Below are positions 63,455 to 64,000 of a stretch of 64,000 nt of DNA, piece by piece. The stretch's first letter is position 1; each line of letters opens with the position of its first letter. Under the pieces are notes generated by a model, which did not search any database, was not told the origin of the DNA, and saw nothing but the letters and a program-made list of their open reading frames with translations. Origin of the DNA: Prinia subflava (taxonomy: Eukaryota > Chordata > Aves > Passeriformes > Cisticolidae); assembly GCF_021018805.1 (NCBI RefSeq), contig NW_026960607.1, positions 2,172,501 to 2,236,500 of the forward strand, read 5' to 3'. Made by a program: the position numbers and the translations under genes.

Positions 63455-64000
63455 ATGATGAACCCCATCCAAGTTGTCATCCTGCTAATGCTGAACAGTC
63501 TGGCAGCTGCATGGATCATCCCTCAACCACGTCAGAACGTCTGGGTAACCCTGGCACAGACACTTCAGCAAGAAAACATATGTTTGTCCACTGCAGCAGC
63601 TAAGAACCCCATGTCTACCTGTCTGGTAGGAATTCCTTTGCAGGCTGGAGAATTTCCAGCAGGCTTGGACAAATACAAGTCCAACGAAATTCCAGAGGCA
63701 CACACCCCACAACCACACAAAGATCATCAAAAGCAAGGTGTGTTCGCCATGAACCCCTTAGCAGAATGGGTGCAGGGTTTGCCCAGGGTAGCTCATGAAC
63801 CCCAGGAGTTAGAACTATTGGGTTCCTCCCCTGCCACATACTGCATCCAGTTCTCTATCATCCCAATACCCCGTAACACTGACGAGTACCACCTTATAAA
63901 GCAGTTCCGGGGAGAATTTACTGCAAAGAGGTGGTGTCATAATATAAGCCACATTGCACCAGACAACCCATCCCACTCCAAACCCAGAAGCCTCCCTAGA
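63455..64000 (+). CDS. env: ERV-E env, SU N-terminal part, open to window edge
   Basis: Two adjacent ATG codons (63455 and 63458) open a frame of 182 codons that is still open at the last base. A signal peptide (VVILLMLNSLAAAW) is followed by IIPQPRQNVWVTLAQT and CLVGIPL. These correspond to SPQPSHNVWVTLPKT and CLVGIPF in ERV-A env. The shared SU type suggests that the unseen TM half is also of the alpharetroviral kind, but that lies outside the window. Confidence 0.85.
   Translation, partial: MMNPIQVVILLMLNSLAAAWIIPQPRQNVWVTLAQTLQQENICLSTAAAKNPMSTCLVGIPLQAGEFPAGLDKYKSNEIPEAHTPQPHKDHQKQGVFAMNPLAEWVQGLPRVAHEPQELELLGSSPATYCIQFSIIPIPRNTDEYHLIKQFRGEFTAKRWCHNISHIAPDNPSHSKPRSLPR

Larger units (their letters stand above)
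56890..64000 (+). mobile_element. ERV-E: class II provirus, 5' part, coding frames open
   Basis: 5' LTR, PBS, leader, gag, pro, pol and the start of env in plus orientation, cut by the window edge inside SU. The frames of gag, pro and pol are 2, 1 and 0, each reached by -1 shift at a recognisable heptamer. No nonsense codon or frameshift is seen in 6 kb. It is collinear with ERV-A, the damaged relative at 8-17 kb. The left boundary is provisional because the 3' LTR is outside the window. Confidence 0.9.

Noticed and set aside
1..64000. CRISPR arrays, bacterial operons, tRNA or rRNA genes
   Set aside because: None is visible. The direct repeats present are LTRs and simple repeats.

Overview
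The window is vertebrate nuclear DNA and almost certainly from a bird. The evidence is the terminal coding exon of SH3RF1 (POSH), a CR1 LINE tail typical of avian genomes, and a stack of endogenous retroviruses (ERVs) with avian-type alpha/beta, gamma and ERV-L characters. I see no bacterial gene, tRNA, rRNA or CRISPR array. All names ERV-A to ERV-F and sLTR-1 to sLTR-4 are local labels made for this window.

Layout. 1-4146 is intron-like and AT-rich. 4147-4315 is the last SH3RF1 coding exon (+), followed by a 3'UTR with polyadenylation signals at 6761 and 6841. 8016-17123 is ERV-A (+), a class II (betaretrovirus-like) provirus with 526-bp LTRs, a gag split by a nested solo LTR (sLTR-1), nonsense codons in gag and pol, and an env whose TM half is of the alpharetroviral type. 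17124-28367 is host DNA holding one probable long solo LTR (sLTR-2), a CR1 tail, a stray gammaretroviral pol fragment and a (TCCTC)n microsatellite.

28368-56791 is one old gamma-like provirus (ERV-C, minus strand) whose two 0.62-kb LTRs bracket everything between them. It has been cut into pieces by later insertions. ERV-B (29625-36577, minus, ERV-L-like, 5-bp target duplication) sits in its env. sLTR-3 (42463-42872, class II, 6-bp duplication) sits in its gag. ERV-F (43998-46521, minus, class II, almost no 5' LTR) sits in its leader. ERV-D (47382-55954, minus, gamma-like, identical 444-bp LTRs) and sLTR-4 (56088-56707, plus, 5-bp duplication) both sit in its 5' LTR. Removing ERV-D and sLTR-4 gives a 5' LTR of 621 bp against 622 bp for the 3' LTR.

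About 56890-64000 is the 5' part of ERV-E (+), a relative of ERV-A. Its gag, pro (with a dUTPase-like part) and pol frames are all open, two -1 frameshift sites lie at the expected positions, and env is open to the window edge. It looks like the most coding-complete element here.

Apart from SH3RF1 nothing in the window is recognisable as a conventional host gene. The coding capacity is retroviral: intact frames in ERV-E (gag, pro, pol, partial env) and ERV-D (gag-pro, env), and decayed copies in ERV-A, B and C. The main interest lies in the nested architecture, the beta-type gag-pro-pol joined to an alpha-type env, and the contrast between young LTRs and a broken pol in ERV-D. All calls are from reading the sequence; no database was consulted.
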